64,000 nucleotides of DNA. Source: Mesorhizobium sp. ORS 3359. GTDB taxonomy: Bacteria > Pseudomonadota > Alphaproteobacteria > Rhizobiales > Rhizobiaceae. Under the pieces are notes generated by a model, which saw nothing but the letters and a program-made list of their open reading frames with translations, did not search any database and had not been told where the DNA came from. The stretch covers positions 93,202-157,201 of the forward strand of contig CCNC01000143.1 of NCBI GenBank assembly GCA_000824845.1, read 5' to 3'. This document shows positions 42,881 to 51,282 of the stretch, in pieces. Within the stretch, counting starts at the first letter, position 1, and each line of letters starts with the position of its first letter. Position numbers and translations under genes: made by a program.

Positions 42881-44667
42881 TCGAGTTCATCGCGCAGAAC
42901 ATGGCGCCGATCATGTTCGCCTCGCTGATCATCTTCCTTTTGATCGGCTACCCCGTCGCCTTCTCGCTCGCCGCCAACGGCCTGCTGTTCTTCTTCATCG
43001 GCGTGCTAGTCTCGCCCTATTCCGGCGGGTCGATCAACCTCGCCTGGCCGCTGCTGCATGCGCTGCCCGACAATTTCTACGGCACCAGGGTGATGTCCAA
43101 CGACACGCTGCTGGCGATACCGTTCTTCACCTTCATGGGCATCGTGCTCGAGCGCTCAGGGATGGCCGAAGACCTCCTCGACACGATCGGCCAGCTGTTC
43201 GGGCCGATCCGCGGCGGCCTTGCCTATGCGGTCATCTTCGTCGGCGCGCTGTTGGCCGCAACGACCGGCGTGGTGGCGGCCTCGGTCATCGCCATGGGGC
43301 TGATCTCGCTGCCGATCATGCTGCGCTACGGCTATGACCGGCGGCTGGCGGCGGGCGTCATCGCCGCCTCCGGCACGCTTGCCCAGATCATCCCACCCTC
43401 GCTGGTGCTGATCGTGCTCGCCGACCAGCTCGGCCGTTCGGTCGGCGACATGTATGCCGGCGCCTTGATCCCGGGCATCGTGCTGACCGGCATCTACATG
43501 CTCTACATCCTGATCATGTCGATCGTCCGGCCGAACTCGATGCCGGCGCTGCCGCTTGAGGCCCGCACGCTCGGCCACGGCGTGCTGTCGCTGATCGTGG
43601 CGCTGCTGATTGCCGGCGCGATCTCCTACGGCGCCTATCGCTATCTTGCACCGACACAAGGCGACAATGCCGACATCCTCGGCTTTGCCGTCGGGGTCAT
43701 CGTCATCTATGTCGCCGCCATTGTCGACCAGCGGCTGCGCATCAACATGATGTCCAAGCTGGCGCAGCAGGTGGTAATCGTGCTGATCCCGCCGCTGGCG
43801 CTGATCTTCCTGGTGCTGGGCACAATCTTCCTCGGCATCGCCACGCCGACCGAGGGCGGCGCCATGGGCTCGGTCGGAGCATTGATCATGGCGGCGGCCA
43901 AGGGGCGGCTGTCGCTCGACGTCGTCAAACAGGCGCTCGCCTCGACGACCAGGCTTTCCTCCTTCGTGCTGTTCATCCTGATTGGCGCGCGCGTCTTCTC
44001 GCTGACCTTCTACGGCGTCAACGGCCACATCTGGGTCGAGCATCTGTTGACCTCGCTGCCCGGCGGTGAGACGGGCTTCCTGATCGGCGTCAACATCCTG
44101 GTCTTCGTGCTTGCCTTCTTCCTCGATTTCTTCGAGCTCGCCTTCATCATCGTGCCGCTTTTGGCGCCCGCCGCCGACAAGCTCGGCATCGACCTGATCT
44201 GGTTCGGCGTGCTGCTCGGCGTCAACATGCAGACCAGCTTCATGCATCCGCCATTCGGCTTCGCGCTGTTCTACCTACGCTCGGTCGCGGCCCGCGTGCC
44301 TTACCTGGACAGGATCACCGGCAAGCAGATCGCGCCGGTCTCTACCGGGCAGATCTATTGGGGCGCCGTGCCGTTCGTCTGCATCCAGGTGATCATGATC
44401 GGGCTCACCATCGGCTTCCCGCAGATGGTCATGCGCTACAAGGGAGCGGCGGTGGAGCCCAGCACGATAGACCTGAAGCTGCCCGACATGCCTTCGCTGT
44501 CGCCGCTCGGCACGCTGCCCGCCGGTAACGGCGCGGCACCGGCCAATGGCGGCGCGCCGGCGGCGCCCGGCACGCCCGACCTGTCGCAGCCGCCCAGCTT
44601 CGGCGACGCGCCGGCCAAGCCGGCGGCACCGGCGCCCGACCTCTCGCAGCCACCCAAATTCAACTAG
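42877..44667 (+). CDS. TRAP transporter large permease subunit (DctM type)
   Basis: A 596-aa membrane protein with about 14 hydrophobic segments. It is longer than the usual 430-aa DctM because of a central insertion and a Pro/Ala-rich cytoplasmic or periplasmic tail of about 65 residues that contains two PDLSQPPxF units. Family segments TPTEGGAMGS and MQTSFMHPPFGFALFYLRSV are present, the latter typical of the mannitol/2-oxoacid-type TRAP group. Starts with ATGA overlap. A hairpin begins at its stop codon. Confidence 0.94.
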   Translation: MIEFIAQNMAPIMFASLIIFLLIGYPVAFSLAANGLLFFFIGVLVSPYSGGSINLAWPLLHALPDNFYGTRVMSNDTLLAIPFFTFMGIVLERSGMAEDLLDTIGQLFGPIRGGLAYAVIFVGALLAATTGVVAASVIAMGLISLPIMLRYGYDRRLAAGVIAASGTLAQIIPPSLVLIVLADQLGRSVGDMYAGALIPGIVLTGIYMLYILIMSIVRPNSMPALPLEARTLGHGVLSLIVALLIAGAISYGAYRYLAPTQGDNADILGFAVGVIVIYVAAIVDQRLRINMMSKLAQQVVIVLIPPLALIFLVLGTIFLGIATPTEGGAMGSVGALIMAAAKGRLSLDVVKQALASTTRLSSFVLFILIGARVFSLTFYGVNGHIWVEHLLTSLPGGETGFLIGVNILVFVLAFFLDFFELAFIIVPLLAPAADKLGIDLIWFGVLLGVNMQTSFMHPPFGFALFYLRSVAARVPYLDRITGKQIAPVSTGQIYWGAVPFVCIQVIMIGLTIGFPQMVMRYKGAAVEPSTIDLKLPDMPSLSPLGTLPAGNGAAPANGGAPAAPGTPDLSQPPSFGDAPAKPAAPAPDLSQPPKFN

Positions 44668-44764
44668 GACATTTCACCGTTTCACAGAAACGCCGAAATG
44701 TCCTATCTCTTTGTTTTGACGCAATTTCGGACGGAAAACCGCTTCACACTTTTCCTGAAATTGC
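44666..44764. repeat. Hairpin plus dispersed palindromic repeat, family A copy 6
   Basis: Perfect 10-bp arms AGGACATTTC (44666-44675) and GAAATGTCCT (44695-44704) start at the DctM stop codon; inside them GTTTC/GAAAC pair. The repeat core follows at 44721-44764 (GCAATTTCGG to CTGAAATTGC). The A-to-T changes in both core ends are compensatory, keeping the palindrome. Confidence 0.85.
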
Positions 44765-44777
44765 TCCGAGGTGGACC

Positions 44778-45806
44778 ATGAGAGCCGTGCGGCTGGAAGC
44801 GGTGGGCAAGATCGGATTGCGCGAGGTTCCCAAGCCCGTTCCCGGGCCCGAGGACGTTCTCGTGCGCATCGAGGCCTGCGGCGTCTGCGGCACCGACCGG
44901 CACCTTTTCCACGGCGAGTTCCCGTGCACGCCGCCGGTGACGATCGGCCATGAATTCTCCGGCGTCGTGGAAGCCGTCGGCACGGCAGTGTCCGGCATTG
45001 CCGTGGGCGACCGCGTCACCGGCGATCCCAACATAGCCTGCGGGCGCTGCGCCCACTGCCATGCCGGCCGCGTTAATCTCTGCAGCAATCTCAGCGCCAT
45101 CGGCATCCACCGCGACGGCGGCTTTGCCGACTATGTGCTGATGCCGCAAAAGCAGGCCTTCCGGCTCCCCGAGGATCTCAAGCCGGCGCATGGCGCCTTC
45201 TGCGAGCCGCTGGCCTGCTGCCTGCACGGCGTCGACCTGGCAGCGATCCGGCCGGGCGCGTCGGTCGTGGTACTCGGCGGCGGCGTCATCGGCCTGCTCG
45301 TCGTGCAACTGGCGAAGCTCGCCGGTGCTGCGACCATCATCCTGTCGACCAGGCAGGCCTCGCGCCGCGCGCTTGCCGAGGTGCTCGGCGCGACGGCAAC
45401 GGTCGATCCAAGCGACGCCGATCCGGTCGCAGCCATCGCCGGGCCGAATGGTTTGACGCCCGGCGGCGTCGACGTGGTGCTGGAATGCGCCGGCGTGCGC
45501 GACACGGTCGAACAGTCGATGCGGATTGCCAAGGCCGGCGGCACGGTCGTGATCGTCGGCGTGGTGCCGCAAGGCATGAAGGTGGAGATTGAGCCGTTCG
45601 ATCTCTTGTTTCGCGAGTTGAAGGTGCTCGGCTCCTTCCTCAACCCGTTCACGCATGCAAGGGCGGCGCAGTTGATTGCCTCGGGGGCAATCGAGATCGA
45701 TAGGCTGATCTCAAGGCAGGTCAGCCTGGAGGAGGCGCCGGACGTCATCGCCAATCCGCCGGCGCCGGGCGAGGTCAAGGTGCTGGTGGTGCCGGGACGA
45801 GGCTGA
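44778..45806 (+). CDS. Zinc-dependent medium-chain alcohol/polyol dehydrogenase
   Basis: A 342-aa MDR enzyme. Catalytic zinc ligands are in CGVCGTDRHLFHG and GHEFSGVVEAVG; the structural zinc lobe CGRCAHCHAGRVNLC is complete; the NAD loop is VLGGGVIGLLVVQLAK. It resembles sorbitol/L-threonine/erythritol-type dehydrogenases. It follows the TRAP permeases by 110 nt on the same strand, suggesting that it oxidises the transported compound or a product of it (inference). Confidence 0.92.
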   Translation: MRAVRLEAVGKIGLREVPKPVPGPEDVLVRIEACGVCGTDRHLFHGEFPCTPPVTIGHEFSGVVEAVGTAVSGIAVGDRVTGDPNIACGRCAHCHAGRVNLCSNLSAIGIHRDGGFADYVLMPQKQAFRLPEDLKPAHGAFCEPLACCLHGVDLAAIRPGASVVVLGGGVIGLLVVQLAKLAGAATIILSTRQASRRALAEVLGATATVDPSDADPVAAIAGPNGLTPGGVDVVLECAGVRDTVEQSMRIAKAGGTVVIVGVVPQGMKVEIEPFDLLFRELKVLGSFLNPFTHARAAQLIASGAIEIDRLISRQVSLEEAPDVIANPPAPGEVKVLVVPGRG

Positions 45807-45813
45807 GACGCGG

Positions 45814-45996
45814 TTCTCCCTTCCCCCCTTGTGGGAGAAGGTGTCGCCGAAGGCGACGGATGAGGGGTGCTCCAGATTGGCGCGGACGGCACTCCGTCCA
45901 ACACCCCTCATCCGTCTCGGCGCTGCGCGCCGATCCACCGCCCGGGGGCGAGCCACGCGTCTCGCGCGGTCCTTCGGACCCCACAAGGGGAGAAGG
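45814..45996. repeat. Nested 180-bp inverted repeat between convergent genes
   Basis: Outer arms TTCCCCCCTTGTGGG (45821-45835) and CCCCACAAGGGGAGAAGG (45979-45996) are imperfect complements; inner arms GACGGATGAGGGGTG (45855-45869) and CACCCCTCATCCGTC (45902-45916) are a perfect 15-bp match, closing around a small GGACGG/CCGTCC hairpin. This resembles a widely dispersed rhizobial intergenic element. Confidence 0.85.
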
Positions 45997-46007
45997 TAAG
46001 GCTCAGC

Positions 46008-47117
46008 TTACAGCTTGCCGTTGCGCTGCTGCACCATCATGAAGGTGTCGTAATTGTATTCGGCGACCTGAGCCCAGAGATAGTGCTCCTTGCGGAAGCC
46101 CTTGATCGATTCCCAGATCTTCTTGAACGGCGCGTTGTTGGCTTCCATTTCGGCATAGACTTCGTTGGCCTTTTCGAAGCAGGCCGCCAGGATTTCCTGG
46201 CTGAAAGGCGCCAGCTTGGCGCCGCCGGCCACCAGCCGCTTCACCGCCGCCGGATTGAGGAAGTCGTATTTCTGCAGCATGTTGGCGTCCGCCGCCTGGG
46301 CGGCGGTGTGCACCAGCGACTTGTAGGCCGGCGACAGCTCTTCGTATTTGGCCTTGTTGAAGAGCAGGTGCACGGTCGGGCCGCCTTCCCACCAGCCGGG
46401 ATAGTAGTAATAAGGCGCGACCTTGTAGAAGCCGAGCTTCTCGTCGTCATAGGGGCCGACCCATTCGGCCGCATCGATCGTGCCCTTTTCCAGCGCCGGG
46501 TAGATGTCGCCGCCGGCGATCTGCTGCGGCACGACTCCGAGCTTCTGCACGACCTTGCCGGCAAAACCGCCGATGCGCATCTTCAGGCCGGACAAGTCGG
46601 CGACCGTGTTGATCTGCTTGCGGAACCAGCCGCCCATCTGCACGCCCGTGTTGCCGCCCGGCAGGCCGAAAAGCCCCTGCGTGGCCAGGAATTCGTTGAA
46701 CAGATCGATGCCGCCGCCATGGTAGTGCCAGGCATTCATGCCGCGCGCATTGAGCGAGAACGGCACGGCCGCGCCCAGCGCCCAGGTGGGATCCTTGCCC
46801 CAGTAGTAGTATGCCACCGTATGACAGGCTTCGACCGTGCCGGCTGCGGTGGCGTCCGCCGCCTGAAGACCGGGCACCAGTTCGCCCGAGGCAAAGACCT
46901 GGACCTGGAAATTGCCATCGGTCGCTTCCGACAGCATTTTCGAGAAGACCTCGGCGCCGCCATAGATCGTGTCGAGCGACTTGGGGAAGGACGACGCAAG
47001 CCGCCAGGTCACCTTGGGATTGGACTGGGCGATGGCCGGCGTGGCGAGCGCCGCGGCCGCAGCCGCGGCGCCCACGCCGGACGCACCGGCCTTGCGGATG
47101 AATGAACGACGATCCAT
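46008..47117 (-). CDS. TRAP transporter binding protein (DctP family, TakP-like), Tat-exported
   Basis: A 369-aa periplasmic protein. The signal MDRRSFIRKAGASGVGAA has the twin-arginine consensus RRSFIRK and ends ATPAIAQ. The mature protein resembles the 2-oxoacid-binding TakP: SSFPKSLDTIYGGAEVFS, FASGELVPGLQAADA and KDPTWALGAAVPFSLNARGM. ATG 47117 follows GGGAGGAAACTTA. It converges on the DctQM-dehydrogenase operon with a long inverted repeat between, so the two are expressed separately although likely one transporter. Confidence 0.93.
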   Translation of the reverse strand: MDRRSFIRKAGASGVGAAAAAAALATPAIAQSNPKVTWRLASSFPKSLDTIYGGAEVFSKMLSEATDGNFQVQVFASGELVPGLQAADATAAGTVEACHTVAYYYWGKDPTWALGAAVPFSLNARGMNAWHYHGGGIDLFNEFLATQGLFGLPGGNTGVQMGGWFRKQINTVADLSGLKMRIGGFAGKVVQKLGVVPQQIAGGDIYPALEKGTIDAAEWVGPYDDEKLGFYKVAPYYYYPGWWEGGPTVHLLFNKAKYEELSPAYKSLVHTAAQAADANMLQKYDFLNPAAVKRLVAGGAKLAPFSQEILAACFEKANEVYAEMEANNAPFKKIWESIKGFRKEHYLWAQVAEYNYDTFMMVQQRNGKL

Positions 47118-47363
47118 TAAGTTTCCTCCCTTGCGGATCAGCTGACCGATGCCGGGACATTCTCGGTGCCCGGACCGGTTGTCGAGAACCATACACGGGC
47201 AAGAAGTCGAGTCCAGCGCCGCGACCCAGCTAGCGGCCATTCGGCCGCCATCTGCAACTATAGTCTAACGCTCACTTCCCTGGCCCATGCGAGGCGGCCA
47301 AACTTGCCATGGAAAAGCCGCGTCGGATCGCTTATTTTATAGGCAGAACAATTTCTTGGCCTG

Positions 47364-48155
47364 ATGGAAACCAAACTCAAAATGCAGCAACCGCTCGTCG
47401 CCGTCTCAACCGACGTCCGCCAGTTCGACAATTACACCTGGCACGCCGCGCCCCAGCAGTATCTGGAAGCGGCAGTGGCCGGCGCCGGCGTGTTCCCGCT
47501 GCTGGTGCCGTCCTTCGGCGACCGGCTCGACCTCGACGAATTGCTGTCGGCGGTCGACGGCGTCATGCTGACGGGTTCGAAATCCAATGTGCATCCTTCG
47601 CTTTATGACGGCGACCCGAGCGAGGCCAACGGTCCCTACGATCCGGCGCGCGATGCCACGACGCTGCCGCTGATCCGCAAGGCGCTCGAGCGCGGCGTGC
47701 CGGTGCTTGCGATCTGCCGCGGCATCCAGGAGCTGAACGTGGCGCTGGGCGGCACGCTGGGCACCGAAATCCAGGAGCGCGAAGGCTCGCTCGACCATCG
47801 CGCGCCGGTGAGCGACAATCAGGACGAGCGCTTTGCCATCCACCAGACGGTCTCGATCAAGCCGGGCAGTTGCCTTGCCGGGGTGTTCGGCGCCGGCGAC
47901 ATCAAGGTCAACTCCCTGCATCGGCAGGGGATCGACCGGCTCGGCTCGAAACTGCAAATCGAGGCATTGGCCACCGACGGCACGATCGAAGCGGTTTCCG
48001 TCAAGGACGCGCGGGCCTTCGCGGTCGGCGTGCAATGGCATCCCGAATACTGGGTGAAGTCGGACAGCAATTCCGCCAAGATTTTTCGCGCTTTCGGCGA
48101 TGCCGTGCGGCTGCACGCGGCGGCAAAGACAGGCGTGCGCGCCGCGGCGGAGTAG
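47364..48155 (+). CDS. Gamma-glutamyl-gamma-aminobutyrate hydrolase family protein (class I glutamine amidotransferase-like)
   Basis: A 263-aa hydrolase of the PuuD type. The nucleophile elbow is VLAICRGIQELN (Cys), and the His-Glu pair is in GVQWHPEYW. PuuD releases GABA from gamma-glutamyl-GABA; a glutamine synthetase-family enzyme typical of the same route is encoded at 59701. No clear Shine-Dalgarno precedes ATG 47364; ATG 47382 is an alternative. Confidence 0.88.
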   Translation: METKLKMQQPLVAVSTDVRQFDNYTWHAAPQQYLEAAVAGAGVFPLLVPSFGDRLDLDELLSAVDGVMLTGSKSNVHPSLYDGDPSEANGPYDPARDATTLPLIRKALERGVPVLAICRGIQELNVALGGTLGTEIQEREGSLDHRAPVSDNQDERFAIHQTVSIKPGSCLAGVFGAGDIKVNSLHRQGIDRLGSKLQIEALATDGTIEAVSVKDARAFAVGVQWHPEYWVKSDSNSAKIFRAFGDAVRLHAAAKTGVRAAAE

Positions 48156-48193
48156 ATATCGATGTGTCCGCCGCTTGGTGCGAAATTTCGCGA

Positions 48194-48865
48194 TCAGAAC
48201 TTGTAGCTGACGCCGAAGCGGACAGATTGCGTCGTCACGTGAGTCGGGTAAAGCCACGAGCTATCGGTCGCTGGATTGTCGGTGAACTTCCCGAAATCAG
48301 TGTAGCGGTACTCAACGCGGGTGGTCCAATTTTGCGCGAAGGCATATTCAACACCTGCGCCCAACGTCCACCCTGCCTTTGTGTGGGATGAACTATCCGT
48401 CGTCGGGCCTTCTTCATAGTGGGTCTTGAAATGAGCAACCGCGAGACCGCCGGTTGCGTAAAGCAATGCCGGGCCCATCGCATAGCCCAAGCGGGCCCGA
48501 AGCGAACCTTGGACATCGATCTTGGTGTCGATCGTGCCGGCAAACACCGAATCGACTGAACCGCTCATTCCGGAGGCTTCGATGTCGGCTTCGCCGCCGA
48601 GAACGAACGAACCGTAAGCTTGGTTGTAACCAAGATGGATACCGCCGAGCACTCCGTTGGATTTCCAAGAGTCGGCCCAATCTGAATTGCCACTCGATAT
48701 CGACTGATCATGGCTATCGACGTGGCCCCAACCATAGCCTAGTTGGACGCCAACATAGGCGCCGCTCCAGTCATAGATCGCCGGAGCGGCGGAAAGCGCA
48801 TCCGCGGCAAAAGCGCTACCCGGAAGGGCAGCAAGAATAGCAGAAGCCAACAAAATCGATTTCAT
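48194..48865 (-). CDS. Outer-membrane beta-barrel protein (Omp25/Omp31-like)
   Basis: A 223-aa outer-membrane porin-like protein. The signal peptide MKSILLASAILAALPGSAFA is followed by the family's WSGAYVGVQLGYGWG start, strands such as GVLGGIHLGYNQAYGSFVLG, and ends VRFGVSYKF with a terminal Phe, as needed for BAM assembly. GC is lower than in neighbouring genes. ATG 48865 is chosen to give the signal peptide. Confidence 0.93.
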   Translation of the reverse strand: MKSILLASAILAALPGSAFAADALSAAPAIYDWSGAYVGVQLGYGWGHVDSHDQSISSGNSDWADSWKSNGVLGGIHLGYNQAYGSFVLGGEADIEASGMSGSVDSVFAGTIDTKIDVQGSLRARLGYAMGPALLYATGGLAVAHFKTHYEEGPTTDSSSHTKAGWTLGAGVEYAFAQNWTTRVEYRYTDFGKFTDNPATDSSWLYPTHVTTQSVRFGVSYKF

Positions 48866-49199
48866 GGACCCACCCCGTAATTTCGCGGCAGTGTAGACCG
48901 CTTCGATTGCACCGCAATATAGCCGGGCATCCGGAAGATGCTTTCTTATCTGAAGTTGCACAAAAACCACGCTGGCGCCCGTCTAGCGACCGGTGGACGC
49001 CAATGACACCCGATAGAGCCAGCCCGGCAACCAGCTTCACGCCGCTTCTCCACACTCGATCATGTATGGAGAATGATTTCTGAGCGTTAAGCGGGAGATA
49101 ATGGGCCTGCCGAAGCATTAACAAATGTGGCGAAGCGCCCGGAACGGTTGAACGTTCCATGGGCTGCCAAAAGCCCCCTCAGATGTTCCTGGAATTGCT
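48866..49199. other. Intergenic region with omp promoter and half repeat
   Basis: A 334-nt gap between the omp start and the 2-hydroxyacid dehydrogenase stop. No coding frame is convincing. It should contain the promoter of the omp gene (minus strand). At 49186-49200 lies TTCCTGGAATTGCTC, half of the family A repeat, directly next to the dehydrogenase stop. Confidence 0.55.
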
Positions 49200-50183
49200 C
49201 TACCCGCGCGCCTTGACGTTGATCGTCTCCGGCACGGGCGTCAGCGGCCGGCGCTCGGTGAACCAGGCAACGAGATTGTCGACGCAGAGATCTGCCATGG
49301 CGCGGCGGGTGTGGACGGACGCCGAGCCGACATGCGGCAGAAGCGAAGCATTGGCAGCATCGAACAGGGCGCGCGGCACGTTCGGTTCGTCAGCAAAGAC
49401 GTCGAGCCCGGCGGCGGCGATGGCGCCGCTCTCAAGGGCGGCTGCCAGTGCTGTCTCGTCCACCGCCGAGCCACGGCCGATATTGACGAAGACGCCGTTC
49501 GAACCCAGCGCCGACAAGATTTCGGCATTGATCGCCTTCTCCGTGGAGGCGCCGCCCGGTGCAATGCAGATCAGCGTGTCGACGGCCTCGGCAAGGCCTT
49601 TCAAAGTGGCATGATAGTCGTAAGCCACACCCTCGACCTTGCGGCGATTGTGGTAGGCGATCGGCAGGCCGAAGGCTTCAAGGCGGCGGGCGACGGCGCG
49701 GCCGATGCGGCCCATGCCGAAAATGCCGACGCTGCGACCGCGCAAGGTAAGCCGGCTCAGGGGATAATTGCCCTTCTTCACCCAGTCGCCGTCGCGCAGC
49801 CACTTCTCGGCGGCGTAGAGCTCGCGCACCGTGTTGATCAACAGGCCGATGGCGGTGTCGGCGACCTCCTCGGTCAGGACGTCGGGCGTGTTGGTGACCA
49901 TGATGCCGCGCTTGGCCGCGTGATTGGCATCGACCGAATCATAGCCGACGCCGAAACTGGCGATGATCTCAAGGTTGGGCAGCGCGTCGATCATCGCCGC
50001 GTTGATGCCCGCATAGGAGCCGATGCCGCGCACCGTGGCGCGCATCTCTTCCGTGACCAGCGAAGGGTCGGCACGTTCGATGCGCACAAGCTTGAACGCC
50101 TTGTCGATGCGGCTGACGGCATGATCGTTGAAGTCGCCCGGCACCAGGATGGCGACCGGCAATTTTCCTTCTGCACTGGTCAT
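49200..50183 (-). CDS. D-2-hydroxyacid dehydrogenase
   Basis: A 327-aa NAD(P)-dependent enzyme of the glyoxylate/hydroxypyruvate reductase type. The dinucleotide motif GIFGMGRIGRAVARR, catalytic Arg in NIGRGSAVDE, Glu in DVFADEPNVP and His in LLPHVGSASVHTR are all present. It follows the LacI regulator with an ATGA overlap, so it is the likely target operon partner. Exact 2-oxo substrate is unknown. Confidence 0.93.
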   Translation of the reverse strand: MTSAEGKLPVAILVPGDFNDHAVSRIDKAFKLVRIERADPSLVTEEMRATVRGIGSYAGINAAMIDALPNLEIIASFGVGYDSVDANHAAKRGIMVTNTPDVLTEEVADTAIGLLINTVRELYAAEKWLRDGDWVKKGNYPLSRLTLRGRSVGIFGMGRIGRAVARRLEAFGLPIAYHNRRKVEGVAYDYHATLKGLAEAVDTLICIAPGGASTEKAINAEILSALGSNGVFVNIGRGSAVDETALAAALESGAIAAAGLDVFADEPNVPRALFDAANASLLPHVGSASVHTRRAMADLCVDNLVAWFTERRPLTPVPETINVKARG

Positions 50184-51202
50184 GCACGCTCCACGGGCTT
50201 GCCGGTCGACTGCCGCACATGCAGTTCCGGCTTGATCAGTTCCTGCGATGGCCGCACCGCCTGCCCGTTCAATTTGTCGAGCAAGGCGCTCGCGGCGCGG
50301 CGGCCGACCTCGCGCTGGCCGTTCCAGACCGTGGTCAGGGCCGGCGTCGCGATTGCCGCCTCCTCGAGATCGTCATAGCCGGTGACCGAGATATCGACGC
50401 CCGGCACGAGGCCGGCCCGCGCGATGCCGTTCATCAACCCGATGGCGACCAGATCGTTCCAGCAGCAGGCGGCGGTCGGCTTGTCCTTCAGCGCCAGAAA
50501 CTGCCCCGCGGCTTCGAAGCCGGCCTGCTTGGTGCGAGGGCCGGGAATGCGCCAGGACGGCTTCACCTCCAGGCCGGCCGCCTCCATCGCGTTAAGATAG
50601 CCCTGGTAACGGTCGCGGCCTGTCGAGGTCTGGTCGGTGCCGCCGACCATGGCGATGCGCTTATGGCCGAGCGAGATCAGATGATTGGTGGCAAGTGCGG
50701 TGCCATAGGCATCGTCGCCGCGGAACACCGGCACGTCGGCGCCGGCGACGCTGCGCGCGATCAGGACCGCCGGCAGGCCGTTTTCCTCGGCCATGATGAT
50801 GTCCTCGGCCGGCGTGCCGATGGCCGGCGACATGATGACGCCGTCGGCGCCGAGCTGCAGCAGCGTGTCGATGAAGGTGCGCTGCTTTTCGAGCTGGTCG
50901 TAGTGATTGGACAGGATGAAGGTCTGGCGGCTGCGGTCGAGCTCGCTTTCGATCGAACGCAGGATCTCGGCGAAGAACGGGTTCATGATGTCGTGCACGA
51001 CGACGCCGACGATGCCGGAGCGCGAGGTGCGCAGCGAGGCGGCGCGACGATTGTAGATATAGCCGATGGCGCGCGCGTGTTCCTTGATGCGCTCCCGCGT
51101 GGCGCCAGCCACCAGGGGGCTGTCGCGCAGCGCCAGCGATACCGTTGCCGTGGAGACGCCGAGCGCATCCGCGATCGTCGAAAGCTTGATCTTCTGTGCC
51201 AG
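50180..51202 (-). CDS. LacI family transcriptional regulator with apparent CTG start
   Basis: A LacI/GalR repressor. The complete N-terminal HTH is open in frame: KLSTIADALGVSTATVSLAL then GATRERIKEHARAIGYIYN; the periplasmic-binding-like ligand domain starts with SGIVGVVVHDIMNPFF. No ATG, GTG or TTG occurs between the upstream in-frame TAA (about 51241) and the HTH; CTG 51202 is the only near-cognate codon in the right place, with GGGGAG 10 nt upstream, giving 340 aa. Starting at GTG 51112 would delete the HTH. It overlaps the dehydrogenase gene by 4 nt. Confidence 0.85.
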   Translation of the reverse strand: MAQKIKLSTIADALGVSTATVSLALRDSPLVAGATRERIKEHARAIGYIYNRRAASLRTSRSGIVGVVVHDIMNPFFAEILRSIESELDRSRQTFILSNHYDQLEKQRTFIDTLLQLGADGVIMSPAIGTPAEDIIMAEENGLPAVLIARSVAGADVPVFRGDDAYGTALATNHLISLGHKRIAMVGGTDQTSTGRDRYQGYLNAMEAAGLEVKPSWRIPGPRTKQAGFEAAGQFLALKDKPTAACCWNDLVAIGLMNGIARAGLVPGVDISVTGYDDLEEAAIATPALTTVWNGQREVGRRAASALLDKLNGQAVRPSQELIKPELHVRQSTGKPVERA

Positions 51203-51282
51203 CGCCCTTCGCTCCCCAGGGTCTTCGGATCTACGTCTTTAAATTTTTTAAAACGGCGTTATGCCACCGGACTCGGTGCAAA

